Assembly: GCA_963844055.1 (NCBI GenBank)
Contig: CAWJMN010000001.1
Coordinates: forward strand, 2,852,001-2,916,000
Length of the DNA stretch: 64,000 bases
Direction of reading: 5' to 3'
Origin: CAWJMN01 sp963844055
GTDB lineage: Bacteria; Planctomycetota; Planctomycetia; Pirellulales; Pirellulaceae
The position numbers and the translations under genes were made by a program. The notes beneath the pieces were generated by a model, which was given only the letters and a program-made list of their open reading frames with translations, was not told where the DNA came from and did no database searches. Of the stretch, positions 19,033 through 26,947 are shown in pieces; position 1 is the first letter of the stretch; every line of letters begins with the position of its first letter.

Positions 19033-20826
19033 CTATTTGGCCATCGTCTCTAAGAGGCTCGCTCGGACGCGGTCGCCCAGTTTCTGGGTCCCTTCTTCGC
19101 CACGATAGACGGCAATGGCTTCGTCCATTCGCCCTAGTTCTTCGTAACAGCGTCCCAGGTTGTACCTTGCTCCCTGCCGCCACTTGCTTTGATCGTCACC
19201 ATCCAAAATACGATCCTTGAGCCACTCCACAGCGTTTTGATAGTTTTGCTCATCCATGTGAGTCAGAGCCACCCAGAACGTTGCCCGCTGCTTGAGTAAC
19301 CGTGCCTTCTCCACAATACTGCTGAGCCCTGCGAGGTACTCCGCTCGTTTCGCAGGATCTTTAGGTATCTCGGATTCCGTAAACCCAGCTTCCTTTCGCG
19401 CAGTAGAGGAGGTTTCCAAAGCATCCATGGTGCGTTTTGGAGGACGAAGCATCAAATAAATCTGGCGAGCCTTTGGCTTTGGTCCATCACTTGTGAGTTC
19501 GCCACGCAAGTGATAATCCCGCGCAACGCTTATCTTTTCGCCCGGCATCATCAGATTTAGATCGATCGCCATCGCCCGAGCGACTTCGGGATACTTACTT
19601 GGATTGTTGCCAGTTGGAAAGGCTCGTTCAAAATAATAGGCCTCAAAAGGAACGCGCCACAAGGAGACCCGCACCACGTTTGGCTGCTTCGCCAAATCAG
19701 CTTCCAGGTTTACCGCATTGCATGTCAGCTTTATTGCCTGACGTTCTTTGATCGCATTTTCCAGCGCAATCATTCGCAAAGAGAGGGATTCTGGCTCCGC
19801 CTCCACATAGACCTGCAACTCCTTCAGGTCTTCCATCGTTATCCGATACTTGGTTTGCAACCTCGCTTCCAGCGCGGTAAGCCACCCATCACTCTTGACG
19901 GCCTCTGCAAGAGTCAAGATTCCCTTGCCAGTCTCATCGGGCAGTGGAACGCCAAGTTCGGCATCAAACAAATACAGCTGATTCGCAATATAGACGCCCG
20001 CCGCCCAGATACGCGTTGTGCCAGGATAGTCCTTGTCGGGCACTCCCAGCATCACAACATCCAGACCGGCTTGCCGCATCAAATGAATGAACACTCGACT
20101 ACGCTCAATGGCATCACCATGCCCAAAAATCAGCGTTTTCCAGGGTAAATTCAAATATCCTGGTCCTGGTACACCTCGCTTAGGAGCTGGCATATCTTCG
20201 GCATTTTTGCCGCTCGTCGTGCCGACCGTAGCAGCCACTTCTTTAGGGCGTGGCAACGTTTCATCAAGCTGGATGTTACGCATCGTCCAGTCAAACAGCC
20301 GATCTGCGGTTGCTAAATGCTGAGACTCCGTCGCACCCAAGTCCCCTTCGCGATCCTTCAACCATTTGACAAGCCACGGTGAATTTGCCTGCGTGGTTTG
20401 TCGGCTGGCGACACTTTTAAACCACGACGCTTGCCGCAGGTAAGTCAAGTCTTCCATAGAAAACGAAGCACGACTTAGTTTGTCATCTTGAAGCAGTTCT
20501 ACATATTGCCGAGGACCTTGCTGAGCAAGCTTGGGAACCGTGTACGCAATACTTCCGTTTCCTTGTCCCATCCACTGATTGAGATAGAACAGCGTACGTT
20601 CCATCTCTTGGCGGTCCATCGCATCAGCAAAATTAGACAGAGCGTCAAATGCCAAAGTTAAATCGTCGGCGTCGGCAGCCGACTGTGGCGTGGCAATCGC
20701 ATCTTCTCCGGTGCCCATTTCGACGGGTTTACCGCTACAGCCCAATCCGCCAAGCAGTAGCGCGCCTGCGAGCAAACCGCACAACCAAGATGCATTCATC
20801 ATTTGTCCACCACATTCAAATCGCAT
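19033..20826 (-). CDS. Lipoprotein with degenerate transglutaminase-like domain and TPR
   Basis: A 597-residue exported protein; the hydrophobic signal ends in G-G-L-G-C near residue 30, suggesting a lipoprotein. The middle has a transglutaminase-like pattern: F-G-H-G-D-A-I-E-R-S-R-V-F-I-H-L-M-R-Q-A-G followed by W-A-A-G-V-Y and L-F-D-A-E-L-G-V-P-L-P. The catalytic Cys position is Ala and the usual His is not evident, so it is probably a binding domain. The last 90 residues form TPR-like helices (A-R-Y-N-L-G-R-C-Y-E-E-L-G-R-M-D-E-A). Its ATG overlaps the kdsA stop as TAATG and uses the GAGGAG at the end of kdsA as ribosome site, so the two genes are translationally coupled. Confidence 0.7.
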   Translation of the reverse strand: MRFECGGQMMNASWLCGLLAGALLLGGLGCSGKPVEMGTGEDAIATPQSAADADDLTLAFDALSNFADAMDRQEMERTLFYLNQWMGQGNGSIAYTVPKLAQQGPRQYVELLQDDKLSRASFSMEDLTYLRQASWFKSVASRQTTQANSPWLVKWLKDREGDLGATESQHLATADRLFDWTMRNIQLDETLPRPKEVAATVGTTSGKNAEDMPAPKRGVPGPGYLNLPWKTLIFGHGDAIERSRVFIHLMRQAGLDVVMLGVPDKDYPGTTRIWAAGVYIANQLYLFDAELGVPLPDETGKGILTLAEAVKSDGWLTALEARLQTKYRITMEDLKELQVYVEAEPESLSLRMIALENAIKERQAIKLTCNAVNLEADLAKQPNVVRVSLWRVPFEAYYFERAFPTGNNPSKYPEVARAMAIDLNLMMPGEKISVARDYHLRGELTSDGPKPKARQIYLMLRPPKRTMDALETSSTARKEAGFTESEIPKDPAKRAEYLAGLSSIVEKARLLKQRATFWVALTHMDEQNYQNAVEWLKDRILDGDDQSKWRQGARYNLGRCYEELGRMDEAIAVYRGEEGTQKLGDRVRASLLETMAK

Positions 20827-21659
20827 TACGGCATCTCCTCCACGGCAGCTCGCACCTTCAGAATTCGCTGAAGCAATCCTTCGAAAGCATCCAGCGGAAT
20901 CATGTTGGGTCCGTCACTGGGTGACTCTTCGGGACGAGGATGCGTTTCGAAAAACAATCCATCGATACCAACCGCTGTCGCGGCCCGCGCTAAGGGCTCT
21001 ACCATTTCTCGATTTCCACCTGTCGCCGAGCCCAACCCACCCGGCTCTTGTACACTATGCGTGGCGTCAAAAATCACCGGCACGCCGAGCGATTGCATTT
21101 GCGGCAATGCACGCATGTCATTGACTAGCCGACCGTAGCCAAAGAATGTTCCCCGCTCACAAAGCAGCGTGTTTTGACAACCTGCCGCGGCCAATTTGTC
21201 GACCACATGCTTCATATCCCAAGGGGCCATGTACTGCCCCTTCTTGACGTTCACCGCACGCCCCGTACGTGCGGCGGCCACCAAAAGATCGGTTTGTCGG
21301 GCCAAAAAGGCCGGAATTTGCAGCAGTTCACAAACCTCTGAAACGGGCTGGGCCTGGCAAGATTCATGAATGTCGGTCGTTACCGGCAAGCCGGTCGCTT
21401 CACGAACCTTTTGCAAGATCCGCAGCCCCTCTTCCATTCCCACACCTCGAAAAGCACCGCCGGCCGTACGGTTGGCTTTGTCGAACGAGGCCTTGAAAAC
21501 CAGCTGTAACGGCAAACCACGCGTGATATCGCGCAGGGTACTGGCAATCTCCAGCGTCAACGCTTCCGACTGAATAACACAGGGTCCAGCGATGAGCAGC
21601 AGCGGCTTTCCCGCGCCGCAAACGTAACTACCAATTTGTGCCTTACGAAGACCAGACAA
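20826..21659 (-). CDS. kdsA: 2-dehydro-3-deoxyphosphooctonate aldolase (KDO-8-P synthase)
   Basis: Condenses phosphoenolpyruvate with arabinose-5-phosphate to give KDO-8-phosphate for the lipopolysaccharide core. Family motifs: L-I-A-G-P-C-V-I-Q-S-E near the N-terminus, F-K-A-S-F-D-K-A-N-R-T, T-D-I-H-E, N-V-K-K-G-Q-Y and F-D-A-T-H-S-V-Q-E-P-G. The Cys in G-P-C is the position that holds the metal in metal-dependent forms. I start at a TTG at 21659 because A-G-G-A-G-G-T stands six bases before it and homologues start at the same place; the upstream codons of the open frame do not look coding. Part of a run lipid kinase, kdsA, TPR lipoprotein. Confidence 0.93.
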   Translation of the reverse strand: MSGLRKAQIGSYVCGAGKPLLLIAGPCVIQSEALTLEIASTLRDITRGLPLQLVFKASFDKANRTAGGAFRGVGMEEGLRILQKVREATGLPVTTDIHESCQAQPVSEVCELLQIPAFLARQTDLLVAAARTGRAVNVKKGQYMAPWDMKHVVDKLAAAGCQNTLLCERGTFFGYGRLVNDMRALPQMQSLGVPVIFDATHSVQEPGGLGSATGGNREMVEPLARAATAVGIDGLFFETHPRPEESPSDGPNMIPLDAFEGLLQRILKVRAAVEEMP

Positions 21660-21756
21660 CGTAGACCTCCTGTGTCTCGACAAGCGATGGCGATGCCACA
21701 TCTCCCATGCCAACTTGCCGTATGTCCTGCATTGTCACGGCTTCTATCGAGCCCTT

Positions 21757-22731
21757 CTAGCGGGGGCAGCGCAAAAATGTCAGATGACCTGGCAAAACCT
21801 CAATTTCAAGCGGCAATTCGCCCCCTGGATCACCATCAATTTGAAAGTAGACCGGATAGTCCGCGTTAGACGAAATGTGAAGTTTCTGCGCGGGGGCAAT
21901 CTTCACATTGGAAAGCCTGCCATGAATGCCCAGCCAAACTGACAACACATATCCCACGCCGCGCCAAAATCGTCCTTTGAGAAAAGCGACGACATCCAAA
22001 AGTCCATCATTGCCCAAAGCGCGGGGAGCAAAACTTAAAAAGCCCGCATAGCGAGGCAGGTTGGAAACAAACACAAACGCTGCCGACAACGAAAGCATTG
22101 TCACCTTGGGATCTGGAGTGGCACGCGTTGGACTTTGCCATTGCAAATCCATTTGTGGATAACGGTAATTCCACACCGAGGTCAAAATGGGCAGGAAATA
22201 GGACCAACGGCTGATATTTCCCGAACGCCGATCATGCAGCGCCTTGACGACCTCTGCATCAAAGCCGATCCCTACCATCACCAAAAACAATCGGCCGTTG
22301 GCTAGGCCGGCATCCATTTTGAATGGTACCCCCGACTTCACCGTTTCCACCGCCGAGCGAGAATCGCGGCGATAACCCAAGTGCTTGGCGAGGAGGTTTT
22401 CCGTTCCCAGCGGAAGGATAATCAGCGGAGTTCCAGAAGGAAGCTCTTCCGCTATTAGTCGCGCCGAACCGTCTCCCCCGCCCACAATCACCGCCCGAAG
22501 ATTGCAACTAGCCTGCAACTCGTTCACGTGCTGGCGCAAGCTGGCAACATCCGTATGGCGAGTGACCTCAAAATGCTCGGCAGTTAGCTGGGCTTCGACT
22601 TCGTCCAGCAAGTGGCCCTTGGCACCGGAGCCCGCCTTGGGGTTCACAGCCATGAGCACATGGCGAGCAGAGGAGGACGCAGGTGGTTCCCCGGCTCCTA
22701 CTTGCTCCGCTGCAGTTTCCGAGGACGACAT
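21757..22731 (-). CDS. Diacylglycerol kinase-family lipid kinase
   Basis: A 324-residue cytosolic or membrane-associated kinase of the DAGK/sphingosine/YegS group. N-P-K-A-G-S-G near residue 30 and V-G-G-G-D-G-S-A-R at 83-91 form the nucleotide site; P-L-G-T-E-N-L-L-A follows. It would phosphorylate a lipid such as diacylglycerol; the exact substrate cannot be read from the sequence. The 25 residues before the domain are Ser/Ala/Glu-rich and may be disordered. It is the first gene of the unit with kdsA, 97 bases upstream of it. Confidence 0.85.
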   Translation of the reverse strand: MSSSETAAEQVGAGEPPASSSARHVLMAVNPKAGSGAKGHLLDEVEAQLTAEHFEVTRHTDVASLRQHVNELQASCNLRAVIVGGGDGSARLIAEELPSGTPLIILPLGTENLLAKHLGYRRDSRSAVETVKSGVPFKMDAGLANGRLFLVMVGIGFDAEVVKALHDRRSGNISRWSYFLPILTSVWNYRYPQMDLQWQSPTRATPDPKVTMLSLSAAFVFVSNLPRYAGFLSFAPRALGNDGLLDVVAFLKGRFWRGVGYVLSVWLGIHGRLSNVKIAPAQKLHISSNADYPVYFQIDGDPGGELPLEIEVLPGHLTFLRCPR

Positions 22732-23090
22732 GGTGAAAAGGACCTGGAAAACGGCAAAGGGAGAGAAGCCTTAGAAAACGAACGCGTCGGTGATAGCAAA
22801 GCAACAAACACCAAAGTGCTGCTGCGAACTTCTACGCACTGTATCAAAACGCTACGCAAGCCAGCAGTCCTGTCCCGTGACCATGGCAGAAAATCCAGTA
22901 GCAGCGCCTACAGCAAATCGTCGGCGATTGCCGCGCGATTCCACGGAATTGACTGCCGTATTGCAACGATTTCTCTGCTTGTTCCCGTTTGGCACACGAG
23001 ATGCTTTAAAGGGATTGTACGAAGCGTGAGGGAGCAAACCCCGCTTTGAATAGGCACTGGCTTTAAAAACGAATCCTCGCAGGTAACCGC
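22732..23090. other. Intergenic, no supported gene
   Basis: About 360 bases upstream of the lipid kinase gene. Several short frames cross it without a ribosome site or a plausible protein. It must hold the promoter of the kinase-kdsA unit and possibly that of the structured RNA that follows. Confidence 0.35.
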
Positions 23091-23183
23091 GGGGGCTCTG
23101 ACGGCTTTTTGGACACAGATCCACGCCCCTGGCTGAGTCCGAACTCCAAAATGTTTTTTGGAACGTCAGAGCCCCCTTTTTTT
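23091..23183 (+). ncRNA. Candidate structured RNA ending in a terminator-like stem
   Basis: GGGGGCTCTGACG at 23091-23103 pairs perfectly with CGTCAGAGCCCCC at 23164-23176, and seven Ts follow. The 60 bases between hold two further helices: GGAC with GTCC, and TCCAAAA with TTTTGGA closing a four-base loop. The result is a closed multi-branch RNA with an intrinsic-terminator end. It lies in a non-coding gap, so it is either a small RNA or an elaborate terminator/leader. I do not recognise it as SRP RNA, 6S, tmRNA or a known riboswitch. A transposon-like inverted repeat is the main alternative. Confidence 0.45.
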
Positions 23184-23429
23184 ATTACCTGACAAACCTG
23201 GTGGTACATTATTCTCTGTCGGTGGTGCAGTTGGCAAATCACTTTCTTCACCACCCACCCCCTAACGGGCTATACTCCAGAGCCCCATCCATGTTTCTCT
23301 TCAATCTTGCAAGTCGTTGCAGGGCAATCGGTTGAGACCGGGACTTGACGCGGAGAAGCGGATGTCCTAACTTGGTCGGTTTGTATTCTGGAGTGGCTTA
23401 AAAGCTGCTCCTTGGTGTGCGTTGAGATT
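23184..23429. other. tRNA-Thr upstream region
   Basis: Contains a TTGACG at about 23345-23350 with TAACTT 17 bases later, a weak promoter candidate for the tRNA. Nothing else recognised. Confidence 0.3.
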
Positions 23430-23502
23430 GCCAGCGTAGCTTCAATTGGCAGAGCACCGCATTCGTAATGCGGGGGTTATGGGTTCGACTCCCATCGCTG
23501 GC
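23430..23502 (+). tRNA. tRNA-Thr (anticodon CGT)
   Basis: A full cloverleaf: acceptor arms GCCAGCG and CGCTGGC pair over seven bases, the anticodon arm is CCGCA-TTCGTAA-TGCGG with CGT in the middle, and the T arm has the GGTTCGACTCC type loop. It closely resembles the E. coli thrW tRNA. The CCA end is not encoded. The base after the acceptor stem is C, unusual as a discriminator. Confidence 0.95.
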
Positions 23503-23655
23503 CCTTTTGGCGTAAAGCATTGTCACATCAATGCTTACATCGCGTTTTTTGGGGCATCCGTGCACCAAGGTAATGACGTTTTGTCGCAAGTACGTGGGTG
23601 TTTTGGCACTCGCGATTGCCGCGGGACGCTTTAGTGGAATAGGGGAGCACCAGGA

Positions 23656-24981
23656 ATGGTTTCGGTGATCGCAGTTGACATTCGAGAGATTGTTCTTTCC
23701 AACAGCACCTTTGGTCCTAGCGAAATCGACCAATTGGTAGGCGCCATTGGTGAGGACTATTCGCAGTTTGGCGTTCTTCGTGATGCTGTTTCCGAGTTGG
23801 AATCACGTGAAGATCGCTCTCCCGCTGCTGCCGTACGCTTGGGCGTTTGCTACTACATCCTGGGCAAGTACCGTCTCGCTCAAGAGACGCTAAGCTCGGC
23901 CGATGGTGGAGCGCTGGCTCAGTTCTATCTGGGCAAGTCCCGGTTTGCCTTGGGAGACTATGTCGAAGCTGCAAAGGCTTACGCTGCCGCGAAGATCGCT
24001 GGCTATAACTCTGACCATTGCGCTTTGGCAACGGCAGAAGCCCTGCGATATGGCCGCGACGCTCGCAAGGCGATCGAACTTCTCGACAAGCTATCGGGCG
24101 CAGTCGAACAAACGGCTGACTACTTGTATCAGCGTGGTGCCACAGTGGCCGCTTTGGGAGGGAATCCTTCTGAAGTGATCGCCCTGTACGAACGTGCTGT
24201 TGAGGTCGACCATCGTCATGCTGGCGCCCTTTTCGGTCTTGCGACGGAAAATGATCGCCGTGGCAATGATGACACCGCACTTCAGCTTTACCAGCGGTCG
24301 GCCGCTACGTTCCCCACGAACGTCGGAACGCTGATCAACCTAGGCGTCCTGTACGAGGATCGTCAACAGTTCGATCGCGCACAAACCTGCTACCAACGTA
24401 TCCTTGATACCTATCCCGATCACGAACGTGCTCGTCTTTACGTGAAGGATGCCTCTGCATCCGGCAACGTAATGTTTGACGAAGAGGCACAACGTCGCAA
24501 TGATCGCTTGGCTCAAGTGCTTAGCGTTCCTGTTAGCGACTTTGAACTGTCGGTTCGTAGCCGTAACTGCCTGCAAAAGATGGGCGTTCGCACCCTGGGC
24601 GACCTAACTCGCACCACGGAACAAGATCTTCTTTCCAGCAAGAACTTCGGTGAGACCTCGCTGGTGGAAATCCGCGACATGCTCCATTCGAAGGGGCTAG
24701 AGCTTGGTCAGTTTGCTCAAGAGAAGCAAACTGCTGAGCCTGCTCTCGACTTGGCATCGATGTCCCCCGACGAGCAAATGCTGCTGGAACGGCCGATCTC
24801 GGATCTCAACCTTTCGGTACGTGCCCGCAAGTGCATGACTCGCTTAGGACTCACACTGATTGGCGAACTTGTTCGTCGCAGCGGTGACGACCTGCTTGAG
24901 TGCAAGAACTTCGGTGTTACAAGCTTGACCGAAGTCCGCGAAAAGCTCACCACGATGGGGCTTAAGCTGCGAGGTGACTGA
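23656..24981 (+). CDS. TPR protein with two RNA polymerase alpha C-terminal domains
   Basis: A 441-residue cytosolic protein. Residues about 55-265 are tetratricopeptide repeats, for example A-L-F-G-L-A-T-E-N-D-R-R-G-N-D-D-T-A-L near 191 and L-I-N-L-G-V-L-Y-E-D-R near 226. Two RNA polymerase alpha-CTD units follow, at about 291-350 and 379-440, separated by a linker. Each keeps the S-V-R-x-R core with the arginine matching E. coli R265 (here R301 and R389), the Cys two or three residues on, and the N-F-G-x-T-S-L-x-E motif. In E. coli those residues contact the UP-element minor groove and activators. The second unit has Lys where alpha has N268, and both have Thr at K298. Alpha's assembly domain is absent, so this is not RpoA. 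I infer a DNA-binding or RNAP-associated regulator with a TPR docking part; no function is proven. It lies 153 bases after tRNA-Thr. Confidence 0.88.
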   Translation: MVSVIAVDIREIVLSNSTFGPSEIDQLVGAIGEDYSQFGVLRDAVSELESREDRSPAAAVRLGVCYYILGKYRLAQETLSSADGGALAQFYLGKSRFALGDYVEAAKAYAAAKIAGYNSDHCALATAEALRYGRDARKAIELLDKLSGAVEQTADYLYQRGATVAALGGNPSEVIALYERAVEVDHRHAGALFGLATENDRRGNDDTALQLYQRSAATFPTNVGTLINLGVLYEDRQQFDRAQTCYQRILDTYPDHERARLYVKDASASGNVMFDEEAQRRNDRLAQVLSVPVSDFELSVRSRNCLQKMGVRTLGDLTRTTEQDLLSSKNFGETSLVEIRDMLHSKGLELGQFAQEKQTAEPALDLASMSPDEQMLLERPISDLNLSVRARKCMTRLGLTLIGELVRRSGDDLLECKNFGVTSLTEVREKLTTMGLKLRGD

Positions 24982-25000
24982 TCCCGCGCGGCATCTTAGG

Positions 25001-25039
25001 CAACGGTGAACACAGTCCTTTCAGGATGGTTCGCCGTTG
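25001..25039 (+). terminator. First hairpin after the TPR-alphaCTD gene
   Basis: CAACGGTGAAC pairs with GTTCGCCGTTG over eleven positions (one wobble); an inner TCCT/AGGA helix stabilises the loop. Only ATTTTG follows, so by itself it is a weak terminator. It may be the first of two stacked hairpins or part of a leader of tgt. Confidence 0.45.
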
Positions 25040-25067
25040 ATTTTGAGAGTCAAACGCCAACATGTTG

Positions 25068-25099
25068 AGCCGGCTGGATTGATCCAGTCGGCTTTTTGT
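25068..25099 (+). terminator. Strong intrinsic terminator just before tgt
   Basis: AGCCGGCTGGAT and ATCCAGTCGGCT pair over twelve positions (one wobble) around a two-base loop, with TTTTGTTTT after it. It ends about eight bases before the tgt ATG, leaving no room for a ribosome site. Confidence 0.8.
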
Positions 25100-25106
25100 T
25101 TTCACT

Positions 25107-26249
25107 ATGAGCACGTCATTCTCCTTTGAGCTAATCCATCAAGATGCGCACTGTGCCGCTCGGCGTAGTCGCTTCAACACGCCGCACGGCGCGGTGGAAA
25201 TGCCGGCGTTTATGCCCGTTGGCACGCTCGGTACGGTCAAAGGACTAACGATCGACCTTGTGCGTCAAACCGGCGCTCAGATGGTCCTTTCCAACACCTA
25301 CCACTTGGCACTGCGGCCCGGCGACGAAGTGGTGAAAAAGCTGGGAGGGCTCCATCAGTTCATGGGCTGGGACGGCCCGATCTTGACGGACAGCGGCGGC
25401 TTTCAGCTCTTTAGCTTGGCGCAAATGACCAAGATCAAAGAGGAGGGGGCCACGTTTCGCAGCCACATTGACGGCAGCCTCCTGCACCTAACGCCAGAAC
25501 GAGCCATCCAGATCCAAGAGAACTTGGGCTGCGATATTGCCATGGTGCTCGATCACGTCATCGCGCTACCCGCCACTCAAGAAGCGGTTCGAGACGCTTG
25601 CGAGCGCTCCATTCGCTGGGCCCGCCGCTGCCAAGCTGCCGGAACCCGGACCGACCAAGCTCAGTTTGCCATTGTGCAGGGGGGGCTCGATCCAGACCTA
25701 AGAATCTACTGCGCCGAAGAACTCACCAAGCTCGATTTCCCCGGCTATGCGGTGGGAGGACTTAGCGTAGGGGAGGAGCCGGCCGAAATGTACCGGATTT
25801 TGTCGGCCGTCTGCCCCGCCATGCCCGTTCAAAAGCCACGCTACCTGATGGGCGTAGGACGCCCCCAAGACTTGCTACAGGCTGTCTATCGCGGCATCGA
25901 CCTGTTTGACTGCGTGATGCCGACACGAAATGGCCGAAACGGGATGGCCTTTACGGATGCTGGCCCGGTTCGGCTCCGCAACCAGAAATACCAGCTTGAA
26001 GACCGCCCCATCGACGCGGACTGCCCGTGTGCTGCATGCCGCCATAGCCTTGGCTATCTACGCCACCTTTTCATGGCTGACGAGATGCTTGGCCCAATCC
26101 TGGTAACGGTCCACAATTTGACGTACTACCAGCGACTCTTGGCTCAGGCCCGGCAAGCGATTGCTGAAGACCAGTACGTTCCCTTCTGCCTGGAGAAACT
26201 CCAAGGCTGGGGGGAAACGCTAGATGGCCACAATACCGAGGCCCAATAG
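25107..26249 (+). CDS. tgt: tRNA-guanine transglycosylase
   Basis: Exchanges guanine-34 for the queuine precursor preQ1 in tRNAs for Asp, Asn, His and Tyr. 380 residues, normal length. L-T-D-S-G-G-F-Q at 93-100 holds the catalytic Asp95; G-G-L-S-V-G-E and the nucleophile region G-I-D-L-F-D-C-V-M-P-T-R-N follow. The C-terminal zinc site is D-C-P-C-A-A-C-x12-H type. The ATG at 25107 fits the family N-terminus. It has no ribosome site because a terminator abuts it, so the message is either leaderless or read through. It heads the conserved order tgt, yajC, secDF. Confidence 0.95.
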   Translation: MSTSFSFELIHQDAHCAARRSRFNTPHGAVEMPAFMPVGTLGTVKGLTIDLVRQTGAQMVLSNTYHLALRPGDEVVKKLGGLHQFMGWDGPILTDSGGFQLFSLAQMTKIKEEGATFRSHIDGSLLHLTPERAIQIQENLGCDIAMVLDHVIALPATQEAVRDACERSIRWARRCQAAGTRTDQAQFAIVQGGLDPDLRIYCAEELTKLDFPGYAVGGLSVGEEPAEMYRILSAVCPAMPVQKPRYLMGVGRPQDLLQAVYRGIDLFDCVMPTRNGRNGMAFTDAGPVRLRNQKYQLEDRPIDADCPCAACRHSLGYLRHLFMADEMLGPILVTVHNLTYYQRLLAQARQAIAEDQYVPFCLEKLQGWGETLDGHNTEAQ

Positions 26250-26284
26250 GGGGCTTTTGCCGCGATTCTGCGGCCTCGCTGCCC

Positions 26285-26313
26285 TTGTCGCTTATGCCGC
26301 AACACCTTATCAT
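26285..26313 (+). promoter_or_regulatory. Possible promoter for yajC-secDF
   Basis: TTGTCG at 26285 and TATCAT at 26308 with a 17-base spacer, in the 203-base gap after tgt. Moderate match only. Confidence 0.35.
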
Positions 26314-26452
26314 GGCCGCAGTTAAGTAAAAAACTTAGCGTGCTTACGTTGCAAGTTTGCCTCGCCTTACGCAGGCAAGCGGGCGAGCATGCTTCGCAAA
26401 ACGTGCCTGGAATGGCACTTCATGCGGCAGAAAAAGAAGGTTGTAAGACTCG

Positions 26453-26833
26453 ATGTTGGCACTGGAACAACTTGCGGGATTTATCGTGCTGGGCCAAGCT
26501 GCCCCTGCCGAAGGGAACGCGCTAACCAAACTGTTAGCCAGCCCTTTGCCCATGATTGCGATCATCGGCTTGCTCATGTACTTCATGATTCTGCGTCCCG
26601 ACTCTCGGAAACGCAAAGAAGCCGAGTCGATGCTTTCGAACCTGAAGAAGAATGATCAGGTTGTCACCATCGGCGGTATTTGCGGAACGGTCGTCAACAT
26701 CTCGCCGGGATCGGCAGTGGTGACGATCCGTGTGGATGATGGAAACAACACGCGTTTGCGTATTCTTCGCAGCGCGATTTCTCGTGTGGGATCTCCGGAG
26801 GAAGGGGACTCTTCCTCTTCGGAATCCAAGTAG
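26453..26833 (+). CDS. yajC: Preprotein translocase subunit YajC
   Basis: Small accessory subunit of the Sec translocon. 126 residues: one membrane helix near 32-50 ending Y-F-M-I-L-R-P (the family hallmark is a helix followed by R-P-Q-x-K-R-x-K), then the cytoplasmic domain with L-K-K-N-D-Q-V-V-T-I-G-G-I-C-G. An acidic Ser-rich tail ends it. It lies 114 bases before secDF, the usual arrangement. Confidence 0.92.
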   Translation: MLALEQLAGFIVLGQAAPAEGNALTKLLASPLPMIAIIGLLMYFMILRPDSRKRKEAESMLSNLKKNDQVVTIGGICGTVVNISPGSAVVTIRVDDGNNTRLRILRSAISRVGSPEEGDSSSSESK

Positions 26834-26947
26834 CGGCTCTTGGGTGCCCCCTCACTGAGAAGCACAGGGATCAGCACCCAGCCTAAGCCGATTTTTAATG
26901 TCCTAGTTTTTAAAGTATTGCGGTTTGGTTCATAGGGAAGTTTGACC

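Noticed and set aside
25001..25106. preQ1 riboswitch upstream of tgt
   Set aside because: Hairpins are present but the short A-rich pseudoknot tail of preQ1-I is not seen.
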